The position numbers were made by a program, and so were the translations under genes. The notes beneath the pieces were generated by a model. The model searched no databases and had not been told where the DNA came from. It saw only the letters and a program-made list of their open reading frames with translations. From the NCBI RefSeq assembly GCF_003935715.1, contig NZ_RHPP01000001.1, forward strand, positions 62,001 through 126,000: DNA of 64,000 nt, written 5' to 3'. How positions within the stretch are numbered: the first letter of the stretch is position 1; each line of letters starts with the position of its first letter. This document shows positions 46,336-57,960 of this stretch, piece after piece. The stretch is from Stenotrophomonas sp. 278. Its GTDB lineage: Bacteria; Pseudomonadota; Gammaproteobacteria; Xanthomonadales; Xanthomonadaceae.

Positions 46336-46689
46336 TCAGCGCGACGGTACCTGAAACGTCAGCATCATCCAACGCTGAAAAACTGACTCAAACCCGCGGT
46401 ACGGCAGCGGCTGCGCACGCAGCACGGCGGCTTCGATTGACGCCTTCCCCGCCTCGTCAAACTCGCAGTCCGCCGTGGCTGTCGCGCTGGCGATCGTCCC
46501 GCCCGGCAGTTGCACAACCTTGACCTCGCAGCGGGATCCGGGTTTCAGCGTCGCCGGGGCTATCCAGTTCGCCAGCACGCTCGAATGGATCGCCGCCACA
46601 TACTCCGCCTCCAGGTCCGTGGAGGCCATGGAAACCGGACTGAATCCGGCAATCAGGCCCGCCAGCATCCATTTGCCAATCGAGGTCAT
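46336..46689 (-). CDS. Secreted stand-alone TolA domain-III paralogue
   Basis: 117 residues. A signal peptide ending VSMAS (about residue 23) directly precedes a TolA C-terminal domain. Against TolA itself the shared core is FDEAGK-SIEAAVL-AQPLPYRGFE (here residues 77-101), with the two TolA cysteines kept (54 and 75) and the VxQLPGG strand. It lacks TolA's membrane anchor and helical stalk, so it would be free in the periplasm. The gene begins 6 bases after the tolA stop, within the tol operon. Confidence 0.85.
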   Translation of the reverse strand: MTSIGKWMLAGLIAGFSPVSMASTDLEAEYVAAIHSSVLANWIAPATLKPGSRCEVKVVQLPGGTIASATATADCEFDEAGKASIEAAVLRAQPLPYRGFESVFQRWMMLTFQVPSR

Positions 46690-46695
46690 CGGATA

Positions 46696-47743
46696 TCAAC
46701 GATCCTGGGCGGTAAAGGTAAAGTTGATCGTACGGGTATACACCGGCTCAAAGCCGCGGTACGGCAGCGGCTGGGCATTGAGCACCGCGGCCTCGATCGA
46801 GCGCTTGCCGGCCTCATCGAACGGACAACTGGGGCTGACCTTGGCCTGGAGCACGTTGCCGCCCGGAAGCTGGGTGATCGCAATCTGGCACTTCTGCCCC
46901 AGCGGCACCGAATCCGGTCGCTGCCACTGCGCCAGCACCTTCTGCTGGATCGCGGCGGCGTACTTGGCCAATAGGTCGTCGCTGGTACCACCTGCGCCCG
47001 CGGACGGCTGCGCAGCACCAGCGGACCCGCTGGTAGAGGCACCGGACGCCGCACGTGCGGCGGTGACCTGACGCAGCTTCTGCTCGGCCAGCTTGGCTTC
47101 CTTCTCAGCCGCCTCGCGGCGGCTGCGGATCTCGGCAATCTTCTTCTGCCGCTCCGCTTCCGCCTTGGCATCGTTGGCTTTCTGCGCCTCTTCGGCCAGC
47201 TTCTTCTGCTGCTCCGCCTCCTGCTGCTTGGCCAGCCGCGCCTTCTGCTCGGCCTCTTTCTGGCGTTCGCGCTCGGTCAGGTCGATCTGTTCCTGGCGAC
47301 GCTTGGCTTCCTGCTCCTGCTTTTCCTTCTCCGCCGAGATCGCCATTGCGTTGACCGCGGCCTGGTCGACCTTGTCCGGCTGCGCAATGCGCTCCTGTGC
47401 CTGTTGCTGCTGCGGGCTCAGCGCGTCCTGCGGGCGCGGCTCGGGCAGCGGCTGTGGCGGTGGCACGGTGTCTTCTTCCACCGGCGTGGGCTGTTCCACC
47501 GGTTCGGGCAGGTCGGGCAGCTTCTCCGAGGCACGCAGCGCCTGCCGGGCCGCGGCCGCTTCCGACGCGGTCAGGGTCATGCTGGCTTCGAGCGCGGGAT
47601 CGCCGACAGCGGCCTCGGTGTTGCGGTCCGGCGAGAACATCCAGCCGGCGATCAGCACCAGCGCCACCAGGATGTGCACGGCAACCGCCAGAACGACCGG
47701 CAATGCCCAGTCGTCTTCGGGGGAATGCGGCGGCGGCAGAACG

Positions 47744-47754
<11 letters not shown>
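46696..47754 (-). CDS. tolA: Tol-Pal energy-transducing protein TolA
   Basis: 352 residues: one N-terminal membrane helix (about residues 18-40, VVLAVAVHILVALVLIAGWM) and a long Gln/Glu/Lys/Ala helical stalk (about 130-240). A Ser/Ala/Gly linker leads to domain III (about 258-352) with cysteines and FDEAGKRSIEAAVLNAQPLP. It spans the periplasm to pull on Pal/TolB. Overlaps the tolR end by 11 bases. Confidence 0.96.
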
Positions 47755-48172
<418 letters not shown>

Positions 48173-48195
48173 ATGGGAGCTCCTGTCTGCCGCGC

Positions 48196-48972
48196 TCAGG
48201 CGTCGTTCGAGGTCTGGCGCTGCAGGATCGAGCTGAACTCATCGGCGAAGGTTTCAAACCGCACCGACAGACGCTCGACCCGGGTGGTGAACCGGTTGTA
48301 GGCCCACACCGCCGGAATGGCCACGAACAGGCCGATGGCGGTGGCGAACAGCGCTTCGGAGATGCCAGGGGCGACCGAGGCGATACCGGCCTGCTCACCG
48401 CTGTTGATCATGTCGTGCATGGTCACCATGATGCCGAACACGGTGCCGACCAGGCCCACATACGGCGCGGTCGAGCCGATGTTCGCCAGCAGTTCCAGGT
48501 TGCGCTCGAGCTGGTCCACTTCGCGGGTGTAGGTGGTGCGCATGGCGCGCTGCGCCCCTTCCAGCTGGGCACGTGCGTCCAGGCGGCGACCTTCGCGCAG
48601 GCGGGTGAACTCACGGAAGCCGGACTCGAAGATGGCTTCCAGGCCGCCGACCTTACGGTTGCGGTCGGTGGCAGCGGTGTACAGCTTGCCCAGGTCCGCG
48701 CCGGACCAGAAGCGGCTTTCGAATTCGTCGGCCTGGCGGTTGGCCGCGCTGAACACGCGGGCCTTGCGGAAGATGATGATCCAGCTGATGAACGAGCCGG
48801 CCAGCAGCAGCAGGACGATGGCGATCACCGGCCAGCTGGCCTTGGTCATCAGTTCCCAATAATTGATGCCGCCGTGCGCGCCCGGCGCGACGGTCTGCGC
48901 TGCGGCGCTGGTCACTTCCTGCGGCAGTGCCTCGACCACGGTGGCCTGCAGGGCCAGGAGCGTTGCGATCAT
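48196..48972 (-). CDS. tolQ: Tol-Pal system protein TolQ
   Basis: 258 residues of the ExbB/TolQ/MotA family with three membrane helices: about residues 42-62, and two in the C-terminal half (SIGSTAPYVGLVGTVFGIMV style segment and ALFATAIGLFVAIPAVWAYN). Channel partner of TolR. Starts 10 bases after ybgC, as in most Tol operons. Confidence 0.96.
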   Translation of the reverse strand: MIATLLALQATVVEALPQEVTSAAAQTVAPGAHGGINYWELMTKASWPVIAIVLLLLAGSFISWIIIFRKARVFSAANRQADEFESRFWSGADLGKLYTAATDRNRKVGGLEAIFESGFREFTRLREGRRLDARAQLEGAQRAMRTTYTREVDQLERNLELLANIGSTAPYVGLVGTVFGIMVTMHDMINSGEQAGIASVAPGISEALFATAIGLFVAIPAVWAYNRFTTRVERLSVRFETFADEFSSILQRQTSNDA

Positions 48973-48982
48973 CCGGTGTTCC

Positions 48983-49423
48983 TCAGTATGCGGATTCTGG
49001 AAATTCGTAGGGTTTCAGCGCGGCATGCAGAACATCGTCCATGCCGCGTGGTTTGAATGTGGAAGCGTCCAATGCCGCGATCTTCACCTGCGCGGTCAGC
49101 AGCGTTTCATCGCCGCGACACACCGCCTGGCTGAACACCATGCTGGCGCGCTTGCACTGCACCAGCCGGGCACTCACTGCCAACGCGTCATCCAGCCGCG
49201 CCGGCTTGAGGAAGTCCATGCTCATCGAACGCACGGCAAACACCAGCCCGTGCTCGATGCGCGTGCGCTCCTGGCCGAAGCCAAGCGCCCGCATCCATTC
49301 GGTCCGCGCCCGCTCCATGAAGGCCACGTAGCGGGCGTGGTAGACCACGCCACCGGCGTCGGTATCTTCCCAATATATGCGTGTCGGCCAACTGAACCGG
49401 GGGTCAACAGCGTCACTGGCCAT
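48983..49423 (-). CDS. ybgC: Acyl-CoA thioesterase YbgC (tol-pal associated)
   Basis: 146 residues from ATG 49423 (MASDAVDP), overlapping the ruvB end by 11 bases. A hot-dog thioesterase with the active-site stretch [19 protein letters not shown] and '[14 protein letters not shown]'. E. coli YbgC acts on acyl-CoA and interacts with phospholipid enzymes. It heads the tol genes, as usual. Confidence 0.95.
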   Translation of the reverse strand: MASDAVDPRFSWPTRIYWEDTDAGGVVYHARYVAFMERARTEWMRALGFGQERTRIEHGLVFAVRSMSMDFLKPARLDDALAVSARLVQCKRASMVFSQAVCRGDETLLTAQVKIAALDASTFKPRGMDDVLHAALKPYEFPESAY

Positions 49424-50453
49424 CCGGCACCTCGGCAAACAGGTCGGCGGGCGGGTGCTTCGGCTTCAGGCCCATGTGCCGATACGCCTTGTGGGTAGCC
49501 ATGCGGCCGCGCGCGGTGCGCACCAGGAAGCCCTGCTGGATCAGATAGGGTTCGACCACGTCTTCCAGCGTGCCCCGTTCTTCCGACAGGGCCGCGGCCA
49601 TGGATTCGACGCCTACCGGACCGCCATCGAAATAATCGATCAGGGTCTTGAGCATGCGCCGGTCGAGGTCATCGAAGCCTTCCGGGTCGACCTTGAGCAT
49701 CTGCATGGCCGCCTGCGCCACGTCCTGGTCGATGTGCCCACCGGCCTTGACCTGGGCATAGTCGCGTACGCGCCGCAGCAGCCGGTTGGCAATGCGCGGG
49801 GTGCCGCGCGAGCGCCGTGCGATCTCGGCCGCGCCCTCGGCGGTGCAGTCGATGCCGAGGATGGTGGCCGAGCGGCGCACGATCCGGGTCAGCTCCTCGG
49901 GCGTGTAGAACTCCAGACGGTGCACGATGCCGAAGCGGTCGCGCAGCGGCGCGGTCAGCAGACCGGCACGGGTGGTGGCCCCGATCAGGGTGAAGGGCGG
50001 CAGGTCGATCTTGATCGAGCGGGCCGCAGGCCCCTCGCCGATCATGATGTCGATCTGGAAGTCTTCCATCGCCGGGTACAGCACTTCCTCGACCACGGGC
50101 GAAAGGCGGTGGATTTCGTCCACGAACAGCACATCGTGCGGCTGCAGGTTGGTCAGCAGCGCGGCCAGGTCACCGGCCTTCTCGATCACCGGGCCGGAGG
50201 TCACCCGCAGGGCCACCCCCAGCTCGTTGGCGATCACGTGGCTCAGGGTGGTCTTGCCGAGGCCGGGCGGCCCGAAGATCAGCACGTGGTCGAGCGCTTC
50301 GCTGCGCGCCTTGGCGGCCTCGATGTAGATCGACAGCTGCTCGCGCACGGGAGCCTGGCCGAGATAGTCGGCCATGCGCTTGGGGCGGATGCTGGCGTCG
50401 GTGCTGTCGTCCTCGCGGGTCGCGCCGGCACCGATGATGCGGTCGTCAGTCAT
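49413..50453 (-). CDS. ruvB: Holliday-junction branch-migration motor RuvB
   Basis: 346 residues from ATG 50453 ([10 protein letters not shown]). AAA+ motor: Walker [15 protein letters not shown] (about residues 62-75), Walker [10 protein letters not shown], sensor [10 protein letters not shown] and arginine finger in [14 protein letters not shown], then a winged helix. Forms hexamers with RuvA. Separated from ruvA by kup, and overlaps ybgC. Confidence 0.97.
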   Translation of the reverse strand: MTDDRIIGAGATREDDSTDASIRPKRMADYLGQAPVREQLSIYIEAAKARSEALDHVLIFGPPGLGKTTLSHVIANELGVALRVTSGPVIEKAGDLAALLTNLQPHDVLFVDEIHRLSPVVEEVLYPAMEDFQIDIMIGEGPAARSIKIDLPPFTLIGATTRAGLLTAPLRDRFGIVHRLEFYTPEELTRIVRRSATILGIDCTAEGAAEIARRSRGTPRIANRLLRRVRDYAQVKAGGHIDQDVAQAAMQMLKVDPEGFDDLDRRMLKTLIDYFDGGPVGVESMAAALSEERGTLEDVVEPYLIQQGFLVRTARGRMATHKAYRHMGLKPKHPPADLFAEVPDGQ

Positions 50454-50475
50454 CCCGCGATTATGCGGCAAAACG

Positions 50476-50548
50476 GGTGACGACCAACGGTCGTCACCTA
50501 CCCGGGATGGCAAAAATGTCCGGTAATGGCCGACTGTTGGTCGGCCGC
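50476..50548. repeat. Inverted palindrome pair between kup and ruvB
   Basis: Minus-strand GTAGGTGACGACCGTTGGTC (50501 downwards) faces plus-strand GTAATGGCCGACTGTTGGTC (50522 upwards). The CCGTTGGTCG-type stem is shared with the pair at 58701-58771, a second subfamily of the GTAG repeats. Confidence 0.75.
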
Positions 50549-50552
50549 CGCG

Positions 50553-52472
50553 TCAGATCTCGACCTGGGCCCCGAGTTCCACGAGGCGGTTGCCCGGAAT
50601 CCGGAAGAACCCGGTCGCCGGGGCGGCATTGCGGTGCATCAGCGCGAACAGCTTGTCGCGCCAGATCGGCATGCCGCGGTTGGCAGTGGCCACGATGGTC
50701 TCGCGGCTGGCGAAGAACGTGGTGTCCATCGGGTCGAAGTAGATCCCGCCGTGGTCGCACGAACGCATCAGCGCCAGCGGTACATCGGGGGTCTCCATGA
50801 AACCGAAGCGGACGTACACCCGGTAGAACTCATCGCCCACCGACTCGATCTTCAGCCGCTGCCCTTCCATCGCATACGGAATCGGCAGGGTTTCCACGTG
50901 CAGGAACACGTTGCGCTCGTGCAGCACCTTGTTGTGCTTGAGGTTGTGCATCAGCGCATGCGGGGCCACGCTGGGGTCGGCGGTCAGGAACACCGCGGTG
51001 CCCGGCACCCGCACCGGCGGTGCCAGCATCAACCCCGGCAGGAAGGTATCGAGGCGGATGCCGTCCTTGCGGATCTCATCGCGCAGCAGTTCGCGGCCGC
51101 GCCGCCAGGTGCGCATCATGGTGAACAGCACGATCCCCAGCACCACCGGGAACCACGCGCCCTGCAGCAGCTTGGCCCCGTTGGCGATCACAAAGCCCAG
51201 GTCGATGATGAAGAACACCACGCACAGCGGGATGATCCAATAGCGCGAGGTCGGCCACAGCGCGCGGGCCACCAGCACCAGCAGCAGGGTGTCGATGAGC
51301 ATGGTCGCCGACACCGAGATGCCGTAGGCCACGGCCAGGTTGGAGGAGCTGCGGAACGCCAGCACCAGCCCGATCACCATCACCGCGATGCCCCAGTTGA
51401 TGCCGGGAATGTAGATCTGGCCGATGGTGTCGTGCGAGGTATGGGTGATGCGCATGCGCGGGATGTAGCCCAGCTGCATGGCCTGGCGGGAGACCGAGAA
51501 CGCACCGGTGATCACCGACTGCGAGGCGATCACCGCCGCCATCGTGGCCAGGATGATCATCGGGTACAGCGCCCAGTCCGGCACCGCTTCGAAGAACGGA
51601 TTTTTCACCGCCTCGGGATGATTGAGCACCAGCGCGCCCTGCCCCAGGTAGTTCAACACCAGGCACGGCAGCACGAAGAAGTACCAGGCATGTCGGATCG
51701 GCTTGGCCCCGAAGTGGCCCATGTCCGCGTACAGCGCTTCGCCACCGGTCACCGCCAGTACCACCGCGCCGAGGATGAACACACCGTGCCAGCCATGGTC
51801 CATGAAGAAGCGCACGGCCCATATGGGATTGAAGGCCTTCAACACTTCCGGCGCATCGACGATGTTCCAGATGCCGATCGCGGCCAGTGAAATGAACCAG
51901 ACCGAGGTGATCGGCCCGAAGGCCTTGCCGATTTTCTCGGTACCGAAGCGCTGCGCGGCGAACACCATCAACAGCACCACCACGGTGATCGGCACGATGA
52001 ACGCGTGCAGACCGGGTGCCGCCACCTCAAGGCCTTCCACCGCACCCAGCACGGAGATGGCCGGGGTGATCACCCCGTCGCCGAAGAACAGCGAGGCCCC
52101 GAAGATGCCCAGAATGCCCACCACATAGGCCGAGCGTGATCCATTGCGCATGGTGCGCTGGGTCAGCGCCATCAACGCCATGATCCCGCCTTCGCCGTCG
52201 TTGTCGGCGCGCATGATGATGGTTACGTACTTGAGCGTCACCACCAGCATCAGCGCCCAGAACGCCAGCGACAGCACGCCGAGCACGGTGTCGTGGTCGC
52301 CGACCAGGCCGTAGTGCTCGGAGAAGGCTTCCTTCAGGGTATACAGCGGGCTGGTGCCGATATCACCGAACACCACGCCGATCGCGCCGACCATCAGGGC
52401 CAGGCCACCGGCGGCCGGCGCGTGGCCGTGCGCGGGTTGTCCGCTGTCTTTCGGATGGGAGGGGCTGGACAT
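50553..52472 (-). CDS. kup: Potassium uptake protein Kup
   Basis: 639 residues. Family start [20 protein letters not shown] (about residues 30-50) is followed by about 12 membrane helices (for example [20 protein letters not shown] and [20 protein letters not shown]) and a hydrophilic C-terminal domain. A proton-coupled potassium importer. Placed between ruvA and ruvB, splitting the resolvasome genes. Confidence 0.96.
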   Translation of the reverse strand: MSSPSHPKDSGQPAHGHAPAAGGLALMVGAIGVVFGDIGTSPLYTLKEAFSEHYGLVGDHDTVLGVLSLAFWALMLVVTLKYVTIIMRADNDGEGGIMALMALTQRTMRNGSRSAYVVGILGIFGASLFFGDGVITPAISVLGAVEGLEVAAPGLHAFIVPITVVVLLMVFAAQRFGTEKIGKAFGPITSVWFISLAAIGIWNIVDAPEVLKAFNPIWAVRFFMDHGWHGVFILGAVVLAVTGGEALYADMGHFGAKPIRHAWYFFVLPCLVLNYLGQGALVLNHPEAVKNPFFEAVPDWALYPMIILATMAAVIASQSVITGAFSVSRQAMQLGYIPRMRITHTSHDTIGQIYIPGINWGIAVMVIGLVLAFRSSSNLAVAYGISVSATMLIDTLLLVLVARALWPTSRYWIIPLCVVFFIIDLGFVIANGAKLLQGAWFPVVLGIVLFTMMRTWRRGRELLRDEIRKDGIRLDTFLPGLMLAPPVRVPGTAVFLTADPSVAPHALMHNLKHNKVLHERNVFLHVETLPIPYAMEGQRLKIESVGDEFYRVYVRFGFMETPDVPLALMRSCDHGGIYFDPMDTTFFASRETIVATANRGMPIWRDKLFALMHRNAAPATGFFRIPGNRLVELGAQVEI

Positions 52473-52522
52473 GAAACTCCGGTCTGGCGTCGGTCAGTAT
52501 GGGAGAAGGAAGACTGCGCCGC

Positions 52523-53110
52523 TCAGCGCAGCGCGGCCTGCAGGGCCTTGCGGATCACAGTGGCGACATCGTCGCCGTCGGCGTTGGCATCGCGCGCCAT
52601 CCGCGCGGCCTCGGCCGGCTTGTAGCCCAGCTGTTGCAGTGCGACGGTGGCCTCGGACACCGGGTCAGGCCCGATCGCGCCGGACACCGGCGCGCCGCCG
52701 CCGCTGAAGTTGGCCGCGCGGTCACGCAGTTCCAGCACCATCCGCTCGGCGGTCTTCTTGCCGATGCCGGGAATGCGGGTCAGCGCGGTGATGTCACCGG
52801 CCTGCACCATGCGCGCGAACTCGTCCACGCTCACCCCGGACAACACCGCCAGGGCGATCTTGGCTCCGATGCCGCTGACTTTCTGTACGTCGCGGAACAG
52901 CCGGCGCTCGCCCTCGCGCAGGAAACCGTACAGCGAGACGCTGTCTTCCTTCTGCGCGTAGTGGGTGAACAGCACCACTTCCCGGCCCAGGTCGGGCAGA
53001 TCGTAGAAGGTGCTCATCGGTGCTTCCAGCTCATAACCGACGCCATTGACGTCCAGCAGCAGCCACGGCGGTGCCTTGTAGGCCAGGATCCCGCGTAGAC
53101 GACCAATCAT
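52523..53110 (-). CDS. ruvA: Holliday-junction DNA-binding protein RuvA
   Basis: 195 residues from ATG 53110 ([15 protein letters not shown]), the invariant family start. OB fold, then helix-hairpin-helix pairs [15 protein letters not shown] and [16 protein letters not shown], and the flexible linker to the RuvB-binding domain III. Follows ruvC by 10 bases. Confidence 0.97.
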   Translation of the reverse strand: MIGRLRGILAYKAPPWLLLDVNGVGYELEAPMSTFYDLPDLGREVVLFTHYAQKEDSVSLYGFLREGERRLFRDVQKVSGIGAKIALAVLSGVSVDEFARMVQAGDITALTRIPGIGKKTAERMVLELRDRAANFSGGGAPVSGAIGPDPVSEATVALQQLGYKPAEAARMARDANADGDDVATVIRKALQAALR

Positions 53111-53120
53111 GCAGTTGTCC

Positions 53121-53642
53121 TCATTTCCGGCTCCAGGCCTGGCGGGCATTGACCCCCAGCCGCTGCGCCGTCGCCCTTACGTGGGCATGGGTGATGGCCA
53201 CCGCCAACGCATCGGCGGCGTCGGCCTGCAGCTTGGTTTTCAGGTTGAGCATAAGCCCGACCATGTGTTGGACCTGTTGCTTTTCCGCCCCGCCCCGCCC
53301 GACCACGGCGAGCTTGATCTCGCTGGCGGCGTATTCGTGCACCGGCAGGTCGCGCATCACCACGGCGGAAATCGCCGCGCCCCGGGCCTGGCCCAGCTTG
53401 AGCGCCGAATCGGGGTTCCGGGCCATGAATACCTTTTCGATGGCCACTTCATGCGGGCGGTACTCGTCGACCAGCGCCGACAGCCCCTGTACCAGCAGTT
53501 TCATGCGCTGGGGGAAGTCATCGGCCCCCAGCAGCACCAGCGGCAGGTGATGCACATGCACCACCTTGCCGGTGAGGTCGACATCAATGATGCCCACCCC
53601 GGTCCGCTGCGAACCGGGGTCGATGCCGAGGATCCGGACCAT
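53121..53642 (-). CDS. ruvC: Holliday-junction endonuclease RuvC
   Basis: 173 residues. Acidic catalytic residues appear in [16 protein letters not shown] (Asp 7), in HEVAIEKVF (Glu) and in [14 protein letters not shown] (Asp pair). Resolves Holliday junctions made by RuvAB. Starts 14 bases after the yebC stop. Confidence 0.97.
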   Translation of the reverse strand: MVRILGIDPGSQRTGVGIIDVDLTGKVVHVHHLPLVLLGADDFPQRMKLLVQGLSALVDEYRPHEVAIEKVFMARNPDSALKLGQARGAAISAVVMRDLPVHEYAASEIKLAVVGRGGAEKQQVQHMVGLMLNLKTKLQADAADALAVAITHAHVRATAQRLGVNARQAWSRK

Positions 53643-53656
53643 GGCGAACTACGCCG

Positions 53657-54388
53657 TCAGGCGTAGGCGTCCGCGCCGAGGTCGGCGTTGGAGTACACGT
53701 CCTGGACATCGTCCAGGTCTTCCAGCATGTCCAGCATCTTCTTGACCTGCAGGGCGGTGTCGCCCTCGACCTTGATGTCGTTGTCGGCGCGGAACGTGAT
53801 CTCGGCGTGGTCAGCGATCAGACCGGCCGCCTCCATGGCGTCTTTCACGGCCTGGAACTGATCCGGCGCGGTGACCACGTCGATCGAACCGTCATCGGGA
53901 TACACCACGATGTCGTCCGCACCGGCCTCGATGGCCGCTTCAGTGATGGCCTCTTCGTTCGCGCCGGGGGCAAAGCTGAGCACGCCCAGGCGCTTGAACA
54001 TGAAGGCCACCGAGCCGTCGGTGCCCATGTTGCCGCCGCACTTGCTGAACGCATGGCGGACGTCGGCCACGGTACGCACTCGGTTGTCGGTCAGGCAGTC
54101 CACGATCACCGCCACGCCGCCGGGAGCGTAGCCCTCGTAGCGCACCTCTTCGTAGACCACGCCTTCCAGCTCACCGGTGGCCTTCTTGATGGCGCGCTCG
54201 ATCACGTCCTTGGACATGTTCGCGGCCAGGCCCTTGTCCATCGCCACGCGCAGGCGCGGGTTGTTATTGGGGTCGCCTCCACCGCCGCGCGCGGCCACGC
54301 CGATCTCGCGGATGATCTTGGTGAAAATCTTGCCGCGCTTTGCGTCGGACGCATTCTTGCGGGCTTCGATGGAGGGGCCTCTACCCAT
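53657..54388 (-). CDS. yebC: YebC/PmpR-family DNA-binding regulator
   Basis: 243 residues, the usual length. Starts [20 protein letters not shown] and holds [11 protein letters not shown] and [20 protein letters not shown], as in YebC. Members act as transcription regulators or, in more recent work, help translation of proline-rich sequences. Next to ruvC, a common arrangement. Confidence 0.95.
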   Translation of the reverse strand: MGRGPSIEARKNASDAKRGKIFTKIIREIGVAARGGGGDPNNNPRLRVAMDKGLAANMSKDVIERAIKKATGELEGVVYEEVRYEGYAPGGVAVIVDCLTDNRVRTVADVRHAFSKCGGNMGTDGSVAFMFKRLGVLSFAPGANEEAITEAAIEAGADDIVVYPDDGSIDVVTAPDQFQAVKDAMEAAGLIADHAEITFRADNDIKVEGDTALQVKKMLDMLEDLDDVQDVYSNADLGADAYA

Positions 54389-54468
54389 GGGTGTTTCCGT
54401 GCATGAAGTCAGGAACAGGGCGCGGATTCTACCTGATCGGGCGCTGCCAACGTGTTAGCCGGGCGCGT

Positions 54469-55101
54469 TCAGGCCGCGTGGGCGGCCGGATCGTGGCGGA
54501 ACCGGCCATCGCGCAGGAACGCGGCGGTCTGCCGGGCCGCTTCCGGGGAAAACACCAACCCGCTGTGGCTGGCGGCGACCACGCAGTGGTCCGCCAGGCC
54601 CGGCAGCCGGGTTTCATCCAGTGCCACCGTCCCATCGGATGCCTCGCCGATGGCCCCCAGCAGGCTGCCCAGCCCGTGCGGCACGGAGCCGGCGATCAGA
54701 CCCACCTGCGCCCGGCCTTCCCAGGCCGGCAGACCGTCCAGCAGCAGCTCGCCACTGCGGCCCAGCGCCATGGCCCAGCCATGGTCGGCCAGCGAACGTG
54801 CCGTGCCAGAGCCGCGCAGCGGCGACCCCAGGCACACCACCCGGGCAACCGGCAGGTCGGGCTGCTGACGCAGCGCCTCCAAGGCGACAAGACCGCCCAG
54901 GCTGTGCCCCACCAGCGACACCGGGCCGCTGTTCTGCAGCCGCTTGAGCAGCTGCGGCACGGCCACTTCCGGGCCACCAAAAACGCTGGAATAACCAAAG
55001 GTGTCCACGCGGAAGCCACGCGCGCGCAGCCGCCAGGCCAACGGGCCCACCCAGGCGCGGGCATTCCAGATGCCGTGCAGCAGCAGCACAGAGGACGTCA
55101 T
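54469..55101 (-). CDS. Alpha/beta hydrolase
   Basis: 210 residues from ATG 55101. VLLLHGIWNARAWVGPLAWR and the nucleophile elbow in SLVGHSLGGLVALEAL (Ser about 77) are classic. A late 'VVAASHSGLVFSPEAA' holds the expected histidine. Resembles small RBBP9/lipase-like hydrolases; substrate unknown. Begins 4 bases after the acetyltransferase stop. Confidence 0.88.
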   Translation of the reverse strand: MTSSVLLLHGIWNARAWVGPLAWRLRARGFRVDTFGYSSVFGGPEVAVPQLLKRLQNSGPVSLVGHSLGGLVALEALRQQPDLPVARVVCLGSPLRGSGTARSLADHGWAMALGRSGELLLDGLPAWEGRAQVGLIAGSVPHGLGSLLGAIGEASDGTVALDETRLPGLADHCVVAASHSGLVFSPEAARQTAAFLRDGRFRHDPAAHAA

Positions 55102-55105
55102 GGGA

Positions 55106-55618
55106 TCAAGGTACGCGCCGCAGGATGAACTCCAGGTCGCGTACCTGCCCGACCGGGAACTCGTAGGTACCCACCTTGCTGAACCCGTATCGGGCATAGA
55201 AGCGCTGCGCGCCGAAGTTCTCCGACCATACCCCCAGCCACAGGGTGCGCGGACCGTCACGTTCCAGCCAGGCCAGCGCGGTTTCCAGCAGACGGCTGCC
55301 CCAGCCACAGCTCTGTTCGTTTTTGATCAGATACAGGCGTTTGAGTTCGCCGTCGCCAGGCTGCACCTCGTCATGGGGCAGGCCGCAGGGGCCGGCGGCG
55401 GCGTGACCCACGGCCACACCGTCCTTTTCCAGCAACCAGACTGCGTAGTCCGGGTGCGAAAGGATCACGTGCTGGCGCTCCACCGCATAGGCTTCCGACA
55501 GAAAATCCTGCAGGTCCTGCGGCGGATAGAGGTGACCGAAGGTTTCCACGAAGGTGCGCGCGGCCAGCACCGACAAGGTCGGTGCGTCGTCCGGGCCGGC
55601 GCGGCGGATGGTGTACAC
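55106..55618 (-). CDS. GNAT-family N-acetyltransferase
   Basis: 170 residues. Acetyl-CoA site LKRLYLIKNEQSCGWGSRLL (about residues 90-109, the GxG loop reading CGWGSRLL) follows core strands AVWLLEKDGVAVGHAA, and a late NFGAQRFYARYGFSKVGTYE is typical of the fold. Acceptor unknown. Tightly linked to the hydrolase gene. Confidence 0.88.
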   Translation of the reverse strand: MYTIRRAGPDDAPTLSVLAARTFVETFGHLYPPQDLQDFLSEAYAVERQHVILSHPDYAVWLLEKDGVAVGHAAAGPCGLPHDEVQPGDGELKRLYLIKNEQSCGWGSRLLETALAWLERDGPRTLWLGVWSENFGAQRFYARYGFSKVGTYEFPVGQVRDLEFILRRVP

Positions 55619-55638
55619 GGGGACGATCAGACCAGGCC

Positions 55639-55953
<315 letters not shown>

Positions 55954-55983
55954 TGCTGAGTCTCCTGAGGGTGTTGGGTGGTT

Positions 55984-56006
55984 CAGCCGGGCAAGCCCGG
56001 CTCTAC
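55984..56006 (-). repeat. GTAG palindromic repeat (SMAG-type), single copy
   Basis: Minus strand GTAGAGCCGGGCTTGCCCGG plus CTG, identical to the copies at 32479 and 39508. In the 84-base gap between aspS and the acidic-tail gene. Confidence 0.85.
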
Positions 56007-56037
56007 GGGTTGGGATTTCGAGGTCGATGAAGCGCGA

Positions 56038-57789
56038 TCAGTCTTTGCGCGGGCGGACCTGGATGTGCACTTCGGCCAGCTGCTCGTCCGGGATCGGCGA
56101 CGGGGCACCGGTCATCAGACACTGGGCGCTGGTGGTCTTCGGGAACGGAATGACGTCGCGGATCGACTCGGTGCCGGCCATCAGCGCGGCGATGCGGTCG
56201 ATACCGAAGGCGATGCCGCCGTGCGGCGGTGCGCCGTAGCGCAGCGCATCGAGCAGGAAGCCGAACTTGGCTTCGGCTTCTTCCGCGCCGATGCCCAGCA
56301 GCTCGAACACCGCGCTCTGCATGTCCGGACGGTGGATACGGATCGAACCGCCGCCGATTTCATTGCCGTTGAGCACCATGTCGTAGCCGCGCGAGACGGC
56401 GGTCTTGGCATTGGCGCGCAGGTCGGCAATGTCGTCCACCGCCGGGGCGGTGAAGGGGTGATGCAGGGCGACGTAGCGCTGGGCTTCGTCGTCGAACTCG
56501 AACATCGGGAAGTCGGTGACCCACAGCGGGGCCCAGCCGGCTGCCACCAGGTTGAAGTCCTTGCCGGCCTTGAGGCGCAGCGCGCCCATGAAGTCGGACA
56601 CCTTGTTGTAGCCACCGGCACCGAAGAACACGATGTCGCCGTTGCCGGCACCGACGTGGGCGACCAGTGCGGCGAAGGCGTCCTCGCTGAAGAACTTGGC
56701 GATCGGCGAGCTGACTTCGCCGTTGTCGGCGATCTTGATGTACGCCAGTCCCTTGGCACCGTACTTGGCGGCGTGGGCCGCGTACTCGTCAATCTGCTTG
56801 CGCGACAGGCTGGCACCACCGGGGATGCGCAGCGCGGCCACGCGACCGTCCGGGTCGGCCGCCGCAGCGGTGAAGACCGGGAACTCACTGTCCTTTACCA
56901 GTTCAGCCACGTCGACCAGCTCCAGCGCGATGCGCAGGTCCGGCTTGTCCGAACCGTAGCGACGCATCGCCTCGGCCCAGGTCATGCGCGGGAAGCTGGC
57001 CGCCAGCTCCACGTCCACCACTTCCTTGAAGATGGCGCGGATCATGTTTTCCACGAAGTCCTGCACGTCGCGCTCGCGCACAAAGGCGAACTCCATGTCC
57101 AGCTGGGTGAACTCCAGCTGGCGGTCGGCACGCAGGGCCTCGTCGCGGAAGCAGCGCGCGATCTGGTAGTAGCGGTCGAAGCCGGCCACCATCAGGATCT
57201 GCTTGAACAGCTGCGGGCTCTGCGGCAGGGCATAGAACTCGCCCGGGTGCATGCGTGCCGGCACCAGGAAGTCGCGTGCGCCTTCCGGGGTGGCCTTGGT
57301 CAGGATCGGGGTTTCGATGTCCTGGAAACCCTTCTCGTCCAGATGGCGACGCAGCGCCTGCACCAGCTTGATGCGGGTGCGCTGCATGCGCTGCATTTCC
57401 GGGCGGCGCAGGTCCAGGTAGCGGTACTTCAGGCGGGTTTCCTCGCCCGGGTTTTCATGCGCATGGAACGGCAGCGGCTCGGCCTTGTTCAGCACGGTGA
57501 TGCGGGTGGCGACGATTTCCACCTGGCCGCTGCGGATCTTGTCGTTTACGGCATGGCGCTTGCGCACCACGCCCTCGACCTGCAGCACGTCCTCATAGCC
57601 CAGGCTGGCGGCAACCTTGAACACCTCTGCGTTTTCAGGCTCCACGGTCACCTGCACGATGCCCTCATGATCACGCAGATCGATGAAGCACACGCCTCCC
57701 AGATTGCGGGCAACGTCGGTCCAGCCGGCGAGGGTGACAGTCTGGCCAATCAGGGTCTCGTCGACCAGGCCGCAGAAGTGGGTACGCAT
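56038..57789 (-). CDS. aspS: Aspartyl-tRNA synthetase
   Basis: 583 residues from ATG 57789 ([16 protein letters not shown]). N-terminal OB anticodon domain, class II motif 2 '[17 protein letters not shown]' with '[11 protein letters not shown]', the bacterial GAD insert (about residues 290-420) and motif 3 [15 protein letters not shown]. Charges tRNA-Asp; whether it also charges tRNA-Asn depends on asnS, not seen here. First gene of the long minus-strand block. Confidence 0.97.
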   Translation of the reverse strand: MRTHFCGLVDETLIGQTVTLAGWTDVARNLGGVCFIDLRDHEGIVQVTVEPENAEVFKVAASLGYEDVLQVEGVVRKRHAVNDKIRSGQVEIVATRITVLNKAEPLPFHAHENPGEETRLKYRYLDLRRPEMQRMQRTRIKLVQALRRHLDEKGFQDIETPILTKATPEGARDFLVPARMHPGEFYALPQSPQLFKQILMVAGFDRYYQIARCFRDEALRADRQLEFTQLDMEFAFVRERDVQDFVENMIRAIFKEVVDVELAASFPRMTWAEAMRRYGSDKPDLRIALELVDVAELVKDSEFPVFTAAAADPDGRVAALRIPGGASLSRKQIDEYAAHAAKYGAKGLAYIKIADNGEVSSPIAKFFSEDAFAALVAHVGAGNGDIVFFGAGGYNKVSDFMGALRLKAGKDFNLVAAGWAPLWVTDFPMFEFDDEAQRYVALHHPFTAPAVDDIADLRANAKTAVSRGYDMVLNGNEIGGGSIRIHRPDMQSAVFELLGIGAEEAEAKFGFLLDALRYGAPPHGGIAFGIDRIAALMAGTESIRDVIPFPKTTSAQCLMTGAPSPIPDEQLAEVHIQVRPRKD

Positions 57790-57960
57790 GGGGGTAAAAG
57801 CTCCGCAGGAGATTGCCGGGCCTGTTGGCACCGGTCAGCCCGTTATTCTGCGGCCAGCGCCCCGGCCGGGGCAAATCCTGAACAGTGAACCGGCTTACAC
57901 GCCCCCTTAATAGGGGCCGGACCATAGTCCGCGCACCACTGACCGCAAGGGGAAAGCGTC

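Noticed and set aside
46336-46689. The TolA-like gene as an assembly duplication of tolA
   Set aside because: The two copies differ at many positions and the small one has its own signal peptide, so it is a diverged paralogue.
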